A stretch of 64,000 nucleotides of DNA from contig CALWBL010000002.1 in NCBI GenBank assembly GCA_944376065.1, positions 186,001-250,000 on the forward strand, given 5' to 3'. Under the pieces are notes generated by a model, which was given only the letters and a program-made list of their open reading frames with translations, had not been told where the DNA came from and ran no database searches. Both the position numbers and the translations under genes were made by a program. The stretch is from an uncultured Butyricicoccus sp. (GTDB taxonomy: Bacteria > Bacillota > Clostridia > Oscillospirales > Butyricicoccaceae). Positions 1-9,507 of the stretch are shown here, piece after piece. Position 1 is the first letter of the stretch. Each line of letters starts with the position of its first letter.

Positions 1-816
1 ACTGCACATGGTTATTTATTTAATGAACTTGAATCTAAAAATAAAAATATCATTTTAAGCAGCGCAGAAAAAATGGTCGCATCTGTTACAGATTTGCTTA
101 TGACTATGAATGAATGGGATGCAAAGTACGCTAAAAAACATAAATTAGGCAAATATATATCTGAAATTAAGGGTATGGGATTAGATGAAAATAAACTCCA
201 AAAGCATACACAACAAGAAACAGACAATCTAAGAAAACAACTAGGTATAAGCGAAGATAAGTTTGTTTTAGTATATGCGGCGGAGTTTTCAAAACGTAAA
301 AGCCAACAAGTGTTAATAGATGTAATGGCATATTTACCAGAGGATATATCTTTGGTGCTGGCAGGACAAGGAGCATTATATGAACAATGTAAACAATATG
401 CTGATAAATTAGGATTATCACATCGTATATATTTCCCAGGACAGGTTAAAATGTCATTATATTATTCTATGGCAGATTTAGCCGTTTCATCTAGCAAAAG
501 CGAAGGTTTGCCATTTAATATAATGGAAGCTATGTACTATGGACTTCCTATTGTGGCAAGCAGAATTAAAGGTCATACAGATTTGCTAGAGCAATCAAAT
601 GCAGGTTTATTATATAATTATGGTGATTTTGAAACTTGTGCTAAGCAGATAAAAAGGATATATGATAACAGAGCATTTGGAGAAATGATTGCAGAAAAGG
701 CAAAAATGGCTGTAAAGCCATATATGTTAGAAACCGTTTTACCTAGTGTTATGAAAGAATATAAAAAGTTAATGCCACAGCTTGAGATACCTAATTTAGA
801 GGAGATAAATTTATGA
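1..816 (+). CDS. GT4-family glycosyltransferase, 5'-truncated by window edge
   Basis: Transfers a sugar from a nucleotide donor to a growing polysaccharide or lipid-linked intermediate at the cytoplasmic face of the membrane. The frame is open from base 1, so the real start lies outside; 271 residues are visible. The first residues (TAHGYLFNE) resemble the acceptor-side H-G-F/Y segment of GT4 enzymes. A GT-B C-terminal half follows, with the donor-binding EX7E motif in EGLPFNIMEAM. The stop codon overlaps the next start by four bases (ATGA), so the two genes are probably translationally coupled. The neighbours (lipid-carrier glycosylphosphotransferase, O-antigen ligase) place it in an exopolysaccharide or surface-glycan operon. 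Sugar and linkage cannot be told. Confidence 0.85.
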   Translation, partial: TAHGYLFNELESKNKNIILSSAEKMVASVTDLLMTMNEWDAKYAKKHKLGKYISEIKGMGLDENKLQKHTQQETDNLRKQLGISEDKFVLVYAAEFSKRKSQQVLIDVMAYLPEDISLVLAGQGALYEQCKQYADKLGLSHRIYFPGQVKMSLYYSMADLAVSSSKSEGLPFNIMEAMYYGLPIVASRIKGHTDLLEQSNAGLLYNYGDFETCAKQIKRIYDNRAFGEMIAEKAKMAVKPYMLETVLPSVMKEYKKLMPQLEIPNLEEINL

Positions 817-2195
817 TTAAAGAAAACCAAAAGACTCTAAATTATATAAACATACTTTTAGATGCTTTTATATTATTTATATCTATGCCAGCATCATTTT
901 GGATTCGATTTCATCTATTCCAAAATGGTACTATAACTGTACCACTAGAAAGTTATATAAAGCTAGTATTGCTGCTAATACCAGTACATTTATCAATACT
1001 TGCAACAATGGGGTTATATGAATCTCTTAGAAACAAGAGATTATATTGGGAATTGTGGCGATTATTTTTAGCGTGTATTTTGGACTTTATACTTGTGCAA
1101 ACAGTTCTATTTATTTATAAAGAAGTTCATTTCTCACGAGGTACACTGATTCTTTTCTTTGCTATATCATTTATAGCATCGGCTGTAAAACGTATAGCTT
1201 TAAGATTATTTCTGAGACATATGAGAAGCATAGGATATAACCTAAAGCATGTTGTACTTGTAGGTGACAGTGAAATGGCACAACAATACGCAAAGAAAAT
1301 AAGGTCGCAAAAAGACTTTGGTTATACAATAGATGGATACGTTGCAGATAAACCTTTTATACCAAATATATTATACTATGGAAAAATAGGTAATCTTTCA
1401 AAAATAGTGTCAAAAAATCATACAGATGAAGTTGTAGCAGCGCTTTCGCCGGAGCAAGTTTTATATACAAAAGATATTATAAATGTCTGTGAAAAAGAGG
1501 GTGTAAAGCTATCGCTTATACCTTTTTATGCTGAATATATGCCATCAAATCCAGAATTTGATAATATAGATGGAATCCCGCTTATGAATATCAGACATAT
1601 ACCGCTTGATAATTGGATAAATGCGTTTTTAAAGCGTTTAGTGGATATAGTTGGTTCGGTTGTTTTAATAATTCTAACATCTCCAATTATGATTTTTGCT
1701 GCAATAGGTGTTAAACTTTCGTCGCCTGGTCCAATTATTTTTGCCCAAGAAAGAGTCGGACTTAATAAAAAGAAATTTAAGATGTATAAATTTCGTTCAA
1801 TGAGAGTTAATAATACCGAAACAACAGGTTGGAGCAAAAATAAGGATCCTAGAAAAACTAAATTTGGTGCTTTTATCCGCAAATGCTCGATTGATGAACT
1901 TCCACAATTTTTTAATGTGCTAAAAGGAGATATGAGCCTTGTGGGACCACGTCCAGAACTGCCTCACTTTGTTGCAAAATTTAAAGAAGAAATACCACTT
2001 TATATGGTTAAACATCAAGTGCGTCCAGGAATTACAGGTTGGGCACAAGTAAACGGATTAAGGGGCGATACATCAATAGAAGAACGTATAAAATGCGATA
2101 TTTATTATATCGAAAACTGGAATTTCTTTTTTGATGTAAAGATACTGTTTTTGACCGTTTTTGGTGGAATGATAAATAAAGAAAAGTTATCATAA
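813..2195 (+). CDS. Polyprenyl glycosylphosphotransferase (WbaP/WcaJ/EpsE-like)
   Basis: Starts a lipid-linked glycan by moving a sugar-1-phosphate onto undecaprenyl phosphate. The 460-residue length is typical of the long form. Residues about 10-130 hold four hydrophobic segments, about 140-260 a nucleotide-binding-like domain (VVLVGDSEMAQQYA), and 272-460 the catalytic bacterial sugar-transferase domain preceded by a re-entrant hydrophobic helix. Signature motifs are KFRSM (326-330), DELPQ (361-365), GPRPE (378-382) and RPGITGWAQVNG. The start ATG overlaps the upstream stop. The gene is followed by an O-antigen ligase-type gene after 64 bases, so it is probably the priming enzyme of this glycan operon. 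The sugar transferred is unknown. Confidence 0.93.
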   Translation: MIKENQKTLNYINILLDAFILFISMPASFWIRFHLFQNGTITVPLESYIKLVLLLIPVHLSILATMGLYESLRNKRLYWELWRLFLACILDFILVQTVLFIYKEVHFSRGTLILFFAISFIASAVKRIALRLFLRHMRSIGYNLKHVVLVGDSEMAQQYAKKIRSQKDFGYTIDGYVADKPFIPNILYYGKIGNLSKIVSKNHTDEVVAALSPEQVLYTKDIINVCEKEGVKLSLIPFYAEYMPSNPEFDNIDGIPLMNIRHIPLDNWINAFLKRLVDIVGSVVLIILTSPIMIFAAIGVKLSSPGPIIFAQERVGLNKKKFKMYKFRSMRVNNTETTGWSKNKDPRKTKFGAFIRKCSIDELPQFFNVLKGDMSLVGPRPELPHFVAKFKEEIPLYMVKHQVRPGITGWAQVNGLRGDTSIEERIKCDIYYIENWNFFFDVKILFLTVFGGMINKEKLS

Positions 2196-2259
2196 AAATA
2201 GACGTTTATAGAAAAGTATGCTATCATTTAACATGTATAATTTAAAGGGAGGTTAGTAA

Positions 2260-4620
2260 ATGAGCGAACAGAAAATCTTAGCAGATAAACAAAACATTGA
2301 TATAAAAAAAATAATAATGCTTATATTGGGGATTATAGTTTATTTCAGTGCTATTTGTTTAAGCAGTGCAGGCACAGCTAAGAAAGTTGCACTTATAACT
2401 TCAATATGTTCAATAGCTGTTTTAATTATTAGGTTTAGGGTTGTTAAAACTAGATTGTCGATACCATTTATAGCATTGACATTATGGGTTATAGCCAATG
2501 GCATATCAACTATATATGCTGTATCAGGTAAATTTGCAATTAAAGGATTTGTGCCTTTATTAACATCATTTGGTGTAGTGATATTTTTGCTATCATTTGC
2601 AAATGGTGATAAAAATAAACTCGGTCGGGGGTTTGCATCTATTCTTAGTGGAACATCTGCGGTTATAGGTCTTGTAAGTATAGACTTTATATCAACAAGA
2701 ATAATCAGTACCCCTGTTTTAGCTTTCATAGGGTTATTTAATAGTGATTATGCTAATATAGCTGCAATAGAAGAAGGCGTAAGAATGATTTCAATCCTCC
2801 AAAACCCTAATGTTTTCGCAGGCTGCATGGGTATTGGCGTATTCATTTCATTGGGTTTGTCGGTTTCATCAGATAATATAAAGGAACGTACATATAATAA
2901 TATATGCCTGTTTTTAAATGCCTTATCATTTTTGCTTGCATTTAGTATGGGTGCAAGTGGTGTCATAGTTATTGCTTTTATCGTTTATTTATTGCTCGAT
3001 AGAAATTCAACCAGAGGTTATTCTCTTGTTTTAATGGTAGAAACACTGATTTTAACCGTTATAGCAGCTTTCGCTATTTCCGCGACATCATTTACTAATT
3101 GGACAGAGCCAAGACCAGTTCCACTTGTGTGTGCTGTGGTGGGTGCTATATTACTCTGCATAATAGATAAATTTATTGGTGAAAAAATCAGCCATAAACT
3201 TCAAAAACATATAAAGATAATACCTGTAATTATTGTTGCTATGTTTGTGTGCTTGGCTGTTTTTGCGGCTTTAGCGATGAATATTACTGGTTCTATTTCT
3301 CTAAAGGCTGGAGAAACACTTAGACGTTCTATATATCCCAATTCAGGAGCATATACAATTTCTATAAAAGCTGATGCACCAGTTAGTGTTATAATAGAAT
3401 CACAAAATAAAGAAGATACTATGATGCACACTAATACGGTTATCTATCAAGGTTTAGCTGACGGTGCAGAGGTTATTGTTCCAGATGGTAGTATTGTTAT
3501 TTATGCAAACTTTATATGTGAATCGGACACCACTATAAATGAGGTGACATTTACAGGTGATTCCAGTTCTTATTCATTCCCGCTAAAATATAAACTTCTG
3601 CCAGAATTCGTTGCAAACCGTATGCAAGGTTTGTTTGCAAATCAGAATGCAATTCAGCGTATAGTATTTTTTGAAGACGGCATAAAATTATTTAAGCGCA
3701 GCCCTGTAATTGGTTTAGGTATGGGTGCATATGAAAATGGCATAGTAAGTGTTCAAGAGTTTTTCTATGAAACTAAGTACGCACATAATCATTATATACA
3801 GTCATTAGTTGAAGTTGGTATAATTGGACTTGTATTGTTTGTAGGTGTGCTTGCTGCATCAGCGGTCGCAGTTATACAAACACGTCGCAAATCAGAACAA
3901 GAAGCTAATCCTTTGAATGCTGCACTTGGTGGCGCATTGGTGTTTATGGCAGCACATGCCGCTGTTGAGGTTACATTTTCAATGTATTGCTATTTACCAA
4001 TGGCGTTTGGTATTTTTGGGATTATTGCGCTATGCTGTTCAAACACATTATCACTATCAAAGCTGAAAGACAATATCAAAAATGGAATTTTGATAGTATT
4101 ATCTGCACTTATGATAGTTTATGTTGCTCTTTTAGCGGGCAATATGTATGCAAGATATAAAGTTGACACAGAACGAAAGTTTTCTTCTCTTGAGTTTGCT
4201 ATAAAAATTGACCGCTTTGAGTGGGCAGACCATATGGTTTCATATGTGTATAGTGCCATGGATATAGAGCAATCAAATGCACAAATTCATGATAAAGCCA
4301 TGGAATATGCAAAAAAAATAGAAAATTTAGATTCTAATACGGCACAAAGTATACTTGCTGAATATTATTTTACAATAGGTAAGCAAGAAGACGCTTTTAG
4401 AATGATTGAAAAATTTGTTATGTATACTAAAGCAGACCCTAGCAAGTGGGAAGAAGCATTTAATATAATGTTAAAGTATTTTGACGGAAGCGAGCAATAT
4501 ATGCAAGAAATGAAAAATATATATAATATGCTAAAGCAATGGAACAGTGAAAATATGGGTCAAATAACGCTTTCTGAAAATATTATGAATTCACTCACTA
4601 GCTTTGGAATTTTGCAGTAA
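2260..4620 (+). CDS. O-antigen ligase/polymerase-family membrane protein (Wzy/WaaL-like)
   Basis: Polytopic membrane protein of 786 residues, probably polymerising or ligating lipid-linked glycan units on the outer face of the membrane. Many hydrophobic helices are visible. The family-defining region around HNHYIQSLVEVGIIGL lies just before a periplasm-facing loop, as in WaaL/Wzy proteins. Unusual for the family is a roughly 90-residue beta-rich soluble insertion (about residues 345-440) between membrane segments, and a C-terminal soluble region of about 150 residues that looks TPR-like. Ribosome site AAGGGAGGT precedes the start. It is the last gene of the glycan operon and is followed by a strong terminator. 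Ligase and polymerase cannot be separated by sequence alone. Confidence 0.82.
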   Translation: MSEQKILADKQNIDIKKIIMLILGIIVYFSAICLSSAGTAKKVALITSICSIAVLIIRFRVVKTRLSIPFIALTLWVIANGISTIYAVSGKFAIKGFVPLLTSFGVVIFLLSFANGDKNKLGRGFASILSGTSAVIGLVSIDFISTRIISTPVLAFIGLFNSDYANIAAIEEGVRMISILQNPNVFAGCMGIGVFISLGLSVSSDNIKERTYNNICLFLNALSFLLAFSMGASGVIVIAFIVYLLLDRNSTRGYSLVLMVETLILTVIAAFAISATSFTNWTEPRPVPLVCAVVGAILLCIIDKFIGEKISHKLQKHIKIIPVIIVAMFVCLAVFAALAMNITGSISLKAGETLRRSIYPNSGAYTISIKADAPVSVIIESQNKEDTMMHTNTVIYQGLADGAEVIVPDGSIVIYANFICESDTTINEVTFTGDSSSYSFPLKYKLLPEFVANRMQGLFANQNAIQRIVFFEDGIKLFKRSPVIGLGMGAYENGIVSVQEFFYETKYAHNHYIQSLVEVGIIGLVLFVGVLAASAVAVIQTRRKSEQEANPLNAALGGALVFMAAHAAVEVTFSMYCYLPMAFGIFGIIALCCSNTLSLSKLKDNIKNGILIVLSALMIVYVALLAGNMYARYKVDTERKFSSLEFAIKIDRFEWADHMVSYVYSAMDIEQSNAQIHDKAMEYAKKIENLDSNTAQSILAEYYFTIGKQEDAFRMIEKFVMYTKADPSKWEEAFNIMLKYFDGSEQYMQEMKNIYNMLKQWNSENMGQITLSENIMNSLTSFGILQ

Positions 4621-4626
4621 ATATAT

Positions 4627-4658
4627 AAATCCACTAGATTATTCTAGTGGATTTTTTT
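4627..4658 (+). terminator. Rho-independent terminator of the glycan operon
   Basis: A 12-bp perfect stem (AAATCCACTAGA / TCTAGTGGATTT) with a TTAT loop runs directly into T7, seven bases after the stop codon of the O-antigen ligase gene. It separates the glycan operon from the SLH gene. Confidence 0.92.
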
Positions 4659-4784
4659 AAAATAGAAAATCAAAAAAATATATATATTTGTTTTTATTAA
4701 ATTTTTGTGCTTATAAACAGCTATATATCCATAGTTTATTATAATAGTATAATGCTTTTTTAATTTTTCCTGTTTTTAAAAAAT

Positions 4785-4813
4785 TTGACTATTAGTTTTA
4801 TTGGTGTTATTAT
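4785..4813 (+). promoter_or_regulatory. Sigma-A-type promoter of the SLH/peptidase-like gene
   Basis: TTGACT, 17-bp spacer, TATTAT. The start codon lies 56 bases after the -10 and is preceded by a strong ribosome site (AGGGGAGGT, 4853-4861). The 4659-4784 stretch before it is AT-rich and shows nothing else I can support. Confidence 0.7.
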
Positions 4814-4868
4814 CATACTAGTAAGTTTTGCTGAAAACTCTAGTAAATTTTAAGGGGAGGTAAAGTAC

Positions 4869-7800
4869 ATGAAAAACACTTCAAAGCGTTTGGGTGGTGC
4901 TATTTTGGCGTGTACATTGGCACTAACTCAGTTGTCTGCAACTGCATTGGCAACAGATAGCGTTGCCGTAAGTGCTAGATCTACGCTTTCCGACGTATCA
5001 AGCAGTTGGGCTGCAACTTCTATTGAGCGTTGGTTGGACGTAGGCTTAGTTCAGGGCGATGAACAGGGTAGATTCAACCCAAGCAACAATTTAACTCGTG
5101 GTGAATTAGCCACAATTTTCACCAACATGTTTGGTCTTACGCAAAGGGCTGCAAACAATTATGCTGACCTTAATGGAAATGAATGGTATGCTGATGCAAT
5201 CCTAAAATGTACAGCAGCAGGTATTATGAATGGTGATGGTGTAAACTGCAATGCCACTATGGCAGTCACCAGACAGGAAGCTATGACAATGTTTGCTCGT
5301 GCTTTGGGCATTGAAAACGGAAATATCAGCACTCTGGGTCAGTTTAAAGATGGCAGCTCCACTGCGTCATGGGCTGCTAGTGCTTTGTCCGCTATGGTTG
5401 ATATGAACATTATTGCTGGTGTTGGCAATGGCTTACTTGCACCAACTGCAAATATTGACCGTGCATCTACAATGAAATTGCTGGACAATGCTATTGCAAG
5501 CTATGCAAATAGCTCGGAAAGCATACATGTAAGTAATGGTAATAAGTTTGTTATTGTAAACTCCAGTACTGGAACCAGCGGACCAGTTGAGATTTCTGGT
5601 TATACTGCTGGCGTTGTTGTCACAAGTGGTGCTAGAAACGGTATTACACTTAATAGTTTAATTGCTGATACTGTTAAGGTTGACAGTGGTGTAAGTATAA
5701 CCATTTCTGGAGATAGCGCCATTAAACAGCTTGATATAAATGATGGTTCATCGGTTTCTATTTCCAAAAACTCAACAGTGACAACTGCCAACCTTAACTC
5801 TAGTGCAAACGTAGAAAATAGTGGTGAAATTAAAAATCTAGTTGTAAATGTAAAATCAACAATTAACAACAATGGCACTATTTCTTATGCTAGGATTAAC
5901 GTAAGCGATGTTATAATTGATGGTACTGCACCTGTTGAGATTAGTCTAGGAAATAACGCAACAGCACCAACAAATAGTAAAGGTCAAACTGTTACAGAAA
6001 TTGGTTCTAGCGGCTCAGGTGGCGGAAGCTCATCATCTAATGTTAGCAGGGTAACAGTAAATAGTATTGGTGAGCTTAAAACAGCACTGCAAAGCAGTGC
6101 AGATGTTCTTAGAATCACTTTAGCGGGTAATAGTGAAAATTATACATCTTCTGCATCAGAAACAATGACTTTTAGAGGCTCAGAACTGACTATTGATTTT
6201 GGCTCTATCAAGCCAAGTAATGGTAATATTGCAATTGATGCTCCAAATGCAACATCAATTACTTTTGATGATTCTGGACTAAATAGCAATGGTTCTGTAT
6301 TCCAATACTTATGGATTAACGCTCCAAAGGCTGATGTTAAAAATAATGTTCAGTTTGAGAACATTAACATACAAGCTGTAAGTAACAGCACATTCCATGC
6401 ACTTGACGCTGCTAGCTCCATTCGTATTGGTTGCGGTACTCTTGAAATTGGTCAAAACGCTAAAAACGCAGTTATAAACATTAACGATACAACTGGCGTA
6501 ACTACTGTTAAGGGCAACGTTAATACATTAACTGTTGGTGATGGCGTTGGACATGAAGTTAATGTTGAAGCTAATGTTGGCTCTATGGAGATTCAGGAGC
6601 AAGCAAATGTAGTAATTGCTCCAAATGGTGCTGTTGACAATGCTACTGTTGCTAGTAGTGCAAGCGGTTCTACAATTTCAGGTGAAGGCAGTATTACAAC
6701 CCTCACAACTAGTGCTAGCGTTGTAATTGAAGGATCTTTAGATGTTGGTACTGTTAATGTTCCAATTTCCACTGGCGCAATTACAATCACAGTTAATGGT
6801 TCTGCAAGTATAGATAGGATTGCTTCTAACGGCGCTAATGTTGATATTGTTGACAATTCCACAGGCAATGTACCTTCCGGAACTGTTTCTGTAGATAATA
6901 TTTATGCTATAACTGATGATGTTAAAACTCAGTATGTGTATGGCGACATGCTCGACCTTTCAAATGTTAAGCTGAACGTAAAATATAATGATGGAACTAC
7001 AAACACCATTAGTGTAGCTGACAATCCTTCTGTAACTGTAAGTGTTGCTAAAAAGAACACTGCTTCAGATGTAAGACAGGATATACTGCTTGACAGCATT
7101 GGTGATTATACTGTAACACTCTCTTACATGGGTAAGACAGCTACTTATGATATAACCGTCACTGAAAAGCCTATTACTTCCGCAAGTATTACTGGTTTAG
7201 GTAAGATTGCTCCAGTTGTGGGTGGAGAGGCTTATACAATCGCTGAAGATATAGATGTTACTCCAGTATGCTGTGAAGTTGGTTCTATTGCTTGGTCTGA
7301 TGGTTCTCAAAGTGCAGTTCAAATTTTTGAGGCTGGAAAAACTTATACAGCAACTATTTCTCTAACTGCTGATGAAAACTACAAGTTTGATAACGCTTTT
7401 GCACCGACTGTAGATGTTAATGGAACTGTTAAAGAGGGTCAAGTTTTACAAGGTGGCAAAACCATGACATTTACCATTACTTTCCCTCAGACAGTTATAG
7501 ATGATGCTGCTATTACTTCTGATAATGTTTATAGTCTTATAACTGCATTGCAATCTAAATACTCTGAAGGCATGTCTTGGACAAATGATAATTTCTATCA
7601 ATCAGATAGTTTAAATTCTGCTGGTTATGGTTGTGAAGCATTTGCTCTTATTTGTAGTGATGCTGCTTTTGGTTCACTTCCTGTTTCAAAGACACATTCT
7701 GATTTTGATGATATTCTCGTTGGTGATATGATTAGAATGAATAATGACACCCATACAGTTGTTGTTTTAGAGAAAAAAGTTGATAGCGTAGTTGTAGCAG

Positions 7801-7901
7801 AAGGAAATTACAATTCTTCTATTCATTGGGGACGTGAAATTTCACGTCAATCTCTTGAAGATGGTGGCTTTACTGTAAGAACACGTTACCCAGGAGTATG
7901 A
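4869..7901 (+). CDS. SLH-domain surface protein with CHAP/NlpC-like C-terminus
   Basis: Exported wall-bound protein of 1010 residues. A signal peptide (about 1-29, ending ATALA) is followed by three SLH repeats (about 38-210; TRGE 77-80, TRQE 134-137, DRAS 197-200), which in this family bind pyruvylated wall polymer. Residues about 215-690 are low-complexity, Asn/Ser/Thr/Val-rich beta-repeat sequence with a GSSGSGGGSS linker near 380. An Ig-like domain follows (about 695-775). The C-terminal 128 residues contain GYGC (Cys922), THTVVV (His962) and EGNYN (Asn980), the order and spacing expected of a papain-like CHAP/NlpC amidase. The peptidase assignment is inference; SLH anchoring is well supported. 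It is convergent with another SLH gene and has its own promoter. Confidence 0.85.
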   Translation: MKNTSKRLGGAILACTLALTQLSATALATDSVAVSARSTLSDVSSSWAATSIERWLDVGLVQGDEQGRFNPSNNLTRGELATIFTNMFGLTQRAANNYADLNGNEWYADAILKCTAAGIMNGDGVNCNATMAVTRQEAMTMFARALGIENGNISTLGQFKDGSSTASWAASALSAMVDMNIIAGVGNGLLAPTANIDRASTMKLLDNAIASYANSSESIHVSNGNKFVIVNSSTGTSGPVEISGYTAGVVVTSGARNGITLNSLIADTVKVDSGVSITISGDSAIKQLDINDGSSVSISKNSTVTTANLNSSANVENSGEIKNLVVNVKSTINNNGTISYARINVSDVIIDGTAPVEISLGNNATAPTNSKGQTVTEIGSSGSGGGSSSSNVSRVTVNSIGELKTALQSSADVLRITLAGNSENYTSSASETMTFRGSELTIDFGSIKPSNGNIAIDAPNATSITFDDSGLNSNGSVFQYLWINAPKADVKNNVQFENINIQAVSNSTFHALDAASSIRIGCGTLEIGQNAKNAVININDTTGVTTVKGNVNTLTVGDGVGHEVNVEANVGSMEIQEQANVVIAPNGAVDNATVASSASGSTISGEGSITTLTTSASVVIEGSLDVGTVNVPISTGAITITVNGSASIDRIASNGANVDIVDNSTGNVPSGTVSVDNIYAITDDVKTQYVYGDMLDLSNVKLNVKYNDGTTNTISVADNPSVTVSVAKKNTASDVRQDILLDSIGDYTVTLSYMGKTATYDITVTEKPITSASITGLGKIAPVVGGEAYTIAEDIDVTPVCCEVGSIAWSDGSQSAVQIFEAGKTYTATISLTADENYKFDNAFAPTVDVNGTVKEGQVLQGGKTMTFTITFPQTVIDDAAITSDNVYSLITALQSKYSEGMSWTNDNFYQSDSLNSAGYGCEAFALICSDAAFGSLPVSKTHSDFDDILVGDMIRMNNDTHTVVVLEKKVDSVVVAEGNYNSSIHWGREISRQSLEDGGFTVRTRYPGV

Positions 7902-7926
7902 TTGATAGATTCAAAATTAAATCAAA

Positions 7927-7954
7927 AAAAGCGTAGCAAAAATGCTACGCTTTT
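7927..7954. terminator. Bidirectional terminator between convergent SLH genes
   Basis: AAAAGCGTAGCA / TGCTACGCTTTT with an AAAA loop. A-tract and T-tract on either side make it work on both strands, ending the plus-strand SLH gene and the minus-strand M60-SLH unit, whose last stop codon is at 7959. Confidence 0.9.
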
Positions 7955-7958
7955 AATT

Positions 7959-9488
7959 TTAAAGTTTAACAAATCGCATAATCATTGTTGCAACTTGTGC
8001 ACGGGTTGCATTTGACTGTGGGGAAATTGTGTCATCACCCATACCGGTTATAATACCGTTTTGTATTGCCCAAGTCATTGCATCTTTTGCCCAATCGCTT
8101 ACTTTTTCGGCATCTGCAAAGCCGTAAATATTTCCGCTTACACTAGGATTCCCAGCATATCTATAAAGCATTGTTGCAAGCTGTTCTCGGCTTACACCAG
8201 AATCAAGGTTGGAACCGTCAGATATGCCATTTTGTTTTGCCCAGTTTACGCCAGCCTCATACCAAGTGTTTCCTGTGTTAGTATTTACATCAGCTAGACG
8301 AGCCAAAACGGTTATAATCATAGAACGGGTCATATTTCCCTCTGGAGTAAACTCTGTGGAACTTGTGCCGTTAAATAGTTCACGGCTGGAGGCAAAGTTT
8401 ATTGCATCAATGCCCCAGTAACTACTGGAAACATCAACAAAACTCTTTGTATTATCAATAATTTTAATTGTTTCACCATTATTTGCTGTTAGAATAACAC
8501 CATTTTCATCAGAAATAGATGTTTTTATAATTTTTTCTGAGCCATCAGCATTTATTAAAACAGCTACTGTGCCAGTTGTAGGGTTTTTAACAGGAACTTT
8601 AATTTTTGAAGAATTTACAGGTAAATTTACTTTTATTGTATGTGAGGTTGATTTATTTACCGCATCAATAGGGAGCAAAACGGTGCTGCTCTGCATAGCT
8701 TTATCAGATAGTGTAACTTCTGTTTTAATTACACCAGTGCTATCTACTTCTACTTTTATAGTAGAACCGTCAGATGTTGTTGTTTGATTATTCGGTTGTG
8801 ATATAGATTCATTAGAGCTGGAGCCAGCAGAGCTAGAACCGCCAGAGCTGGAGCCGCCAGAGCTAGAACCACCAGAGCTGGAGCCGCCAGAGTTAGAACT
8901 ACCAGAGCTAGAACCACCAGAGCTAGAACCACCAGAGCTAGAACCACCAGAGCTAGAACCACCAGAGCTAGAACCACCAGAGCTGGAGCCACCAGAGTTA
9001 GAACCGCCAGAGCTGGAGCCACCAGAGTTGGAGCCGCCAGAGCTTTGATTGTCGTTTTCAGTTGAAACTATTGTCCATTCATCTGTGTTAAAAGCACCAT
9101 CAGTGGTTTTCATGTCACTAGCTTTTACTATATTGAATAGTCCATCAGATGCAACTGTACCAATATCTAATAAACCTGTATCGGTTAAGTTATCAGTTAC
9201 AGAAGTTATATAAATAGTCATTTTATTATCATTTGACTTTGTATAAACTTCAACACCAGCAAGATTCAAAGCATCATTAAGTATAAATGAATAGTTTTGA
9301 CTTGATGATAGCTCTAAAGATACCTGCAAATGCTTTGTATACTGTGGGATGTTTTCAAAAATAACCTGCTGTGAATTTGCATTATTTTTATTTAAAGTTA
9401 TGCTGGGTGCATTTGCAGCATTTGCCATGGTCATTGTCATAGCTGCAAACATCCCTGCAACAATACATGTTTTAATATTATTTCTCAT
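7959..9488 (-). CDS. SLH-anchored surface protein with Ser/Gly repeat linker and possible cohesin-like head
   Basis: Exported 509-residue protein. A signal peptide (about 1-24) leads into a roughly 120-residue domain whose pattern (LQVSLELS, KMTIYITS, LLDIGTVASDG) resembles a shortened cohesin fold. Then come about 75 residues of GGSSS/GGSNS pentapeptide repeats, a beta-rich spacer, and three C-terminal SLH repeats (about 350-509; MTRS, VSRE, ATRA at the family's TRAE position). Ribosome site GGAG sits 6 bases before the ATG. It lies 19 bases downstream of the M60 peptidase gene on the same strand, so the two are probably co-transcribed. SLH anchoring is secure; the cohesin-like reading is a hypothesis from pattern only. 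Confidence 0.85.
   Translation of the reverse strand: MRNNIKTCIVAGMFAAMTMTMANAANAPSITLNKNNANSQQVIFENIPQYTKHLQVSLELSSSQNYSFILNDALNLAGVEVYTKSNDNKMTIYITSVTDNLTDTGLLDIGTVASDGLFNIVKASDMKTTDGAFNTDEWTIVSTENDNQSSGGSNSGGSSSGGSNSGGSSSGGSSSGGSSSGGSSSGGSSSGGSSSGSSNSGGSSSGGSSSGGSSSGGSSSAGSSSNESISQPNNQTTTSDGSTIKVEVDSTGVIKTEVTLSDKAMQSSTVLLPIDAVNKSTSHTIKVNLPVNSSKIKVPVKNPTTGTVAVLINADGSEKIIKTSISDENGVILTANNGETIKIIDNTKSFVDVSSSYWGIDAINFASSRELFNGTSSTEFTPEGNMTRSMIITVLARLADVNTNTGNTWYEAGVNWAKQNGISDGSNLDSGVSREQLATMLYRYAGNPSVSGNIYGFADAEKVSDWAKDAMTWAIQNGIITGMGDDTISPQSNATRAQVATMIMRFVKL
8815..9044. repeat. 15-bp tandem repeat encoding a Gly/Ser pentapeptide linker
   Basis: About fifteen copies of a 15-bp unit (plus strand: variants of CCACCAGAGCTAGAA) that translate on the minus strand as GGSSS or GGSNS. 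Copies differ at single bases (ctg/cta, ccg/cca), so the array is old enough to have drifted yet regular enough to change length by slippage without breaking the frame. Confidence 0.9.
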
Positions 9489-9507
9489 TTAAATCTCCAT
9501 ATAAATT

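Noticed and set aside
2236..2241. TATAAT as a promoter for the O-antigen ligase gene
   Set aside because: The start of transcription would fall in the ribosome site and no -35 is present; read-through from upstream is more likely.
8756..9022. Open frame on the minus strand encoding repeated ALVVLALV units
   Set aside because: It is a shifted frame of the 15-bp Gly/Ser repeat; the periodic DNA keeps several frames open. The SLH protein frame has signal peptide, domains and ribosome site.
8815..9044. Possible CRISPR array
   Set aside because: The unit is only 15 bp, has no spacers, and is coding in a normal protein linker.
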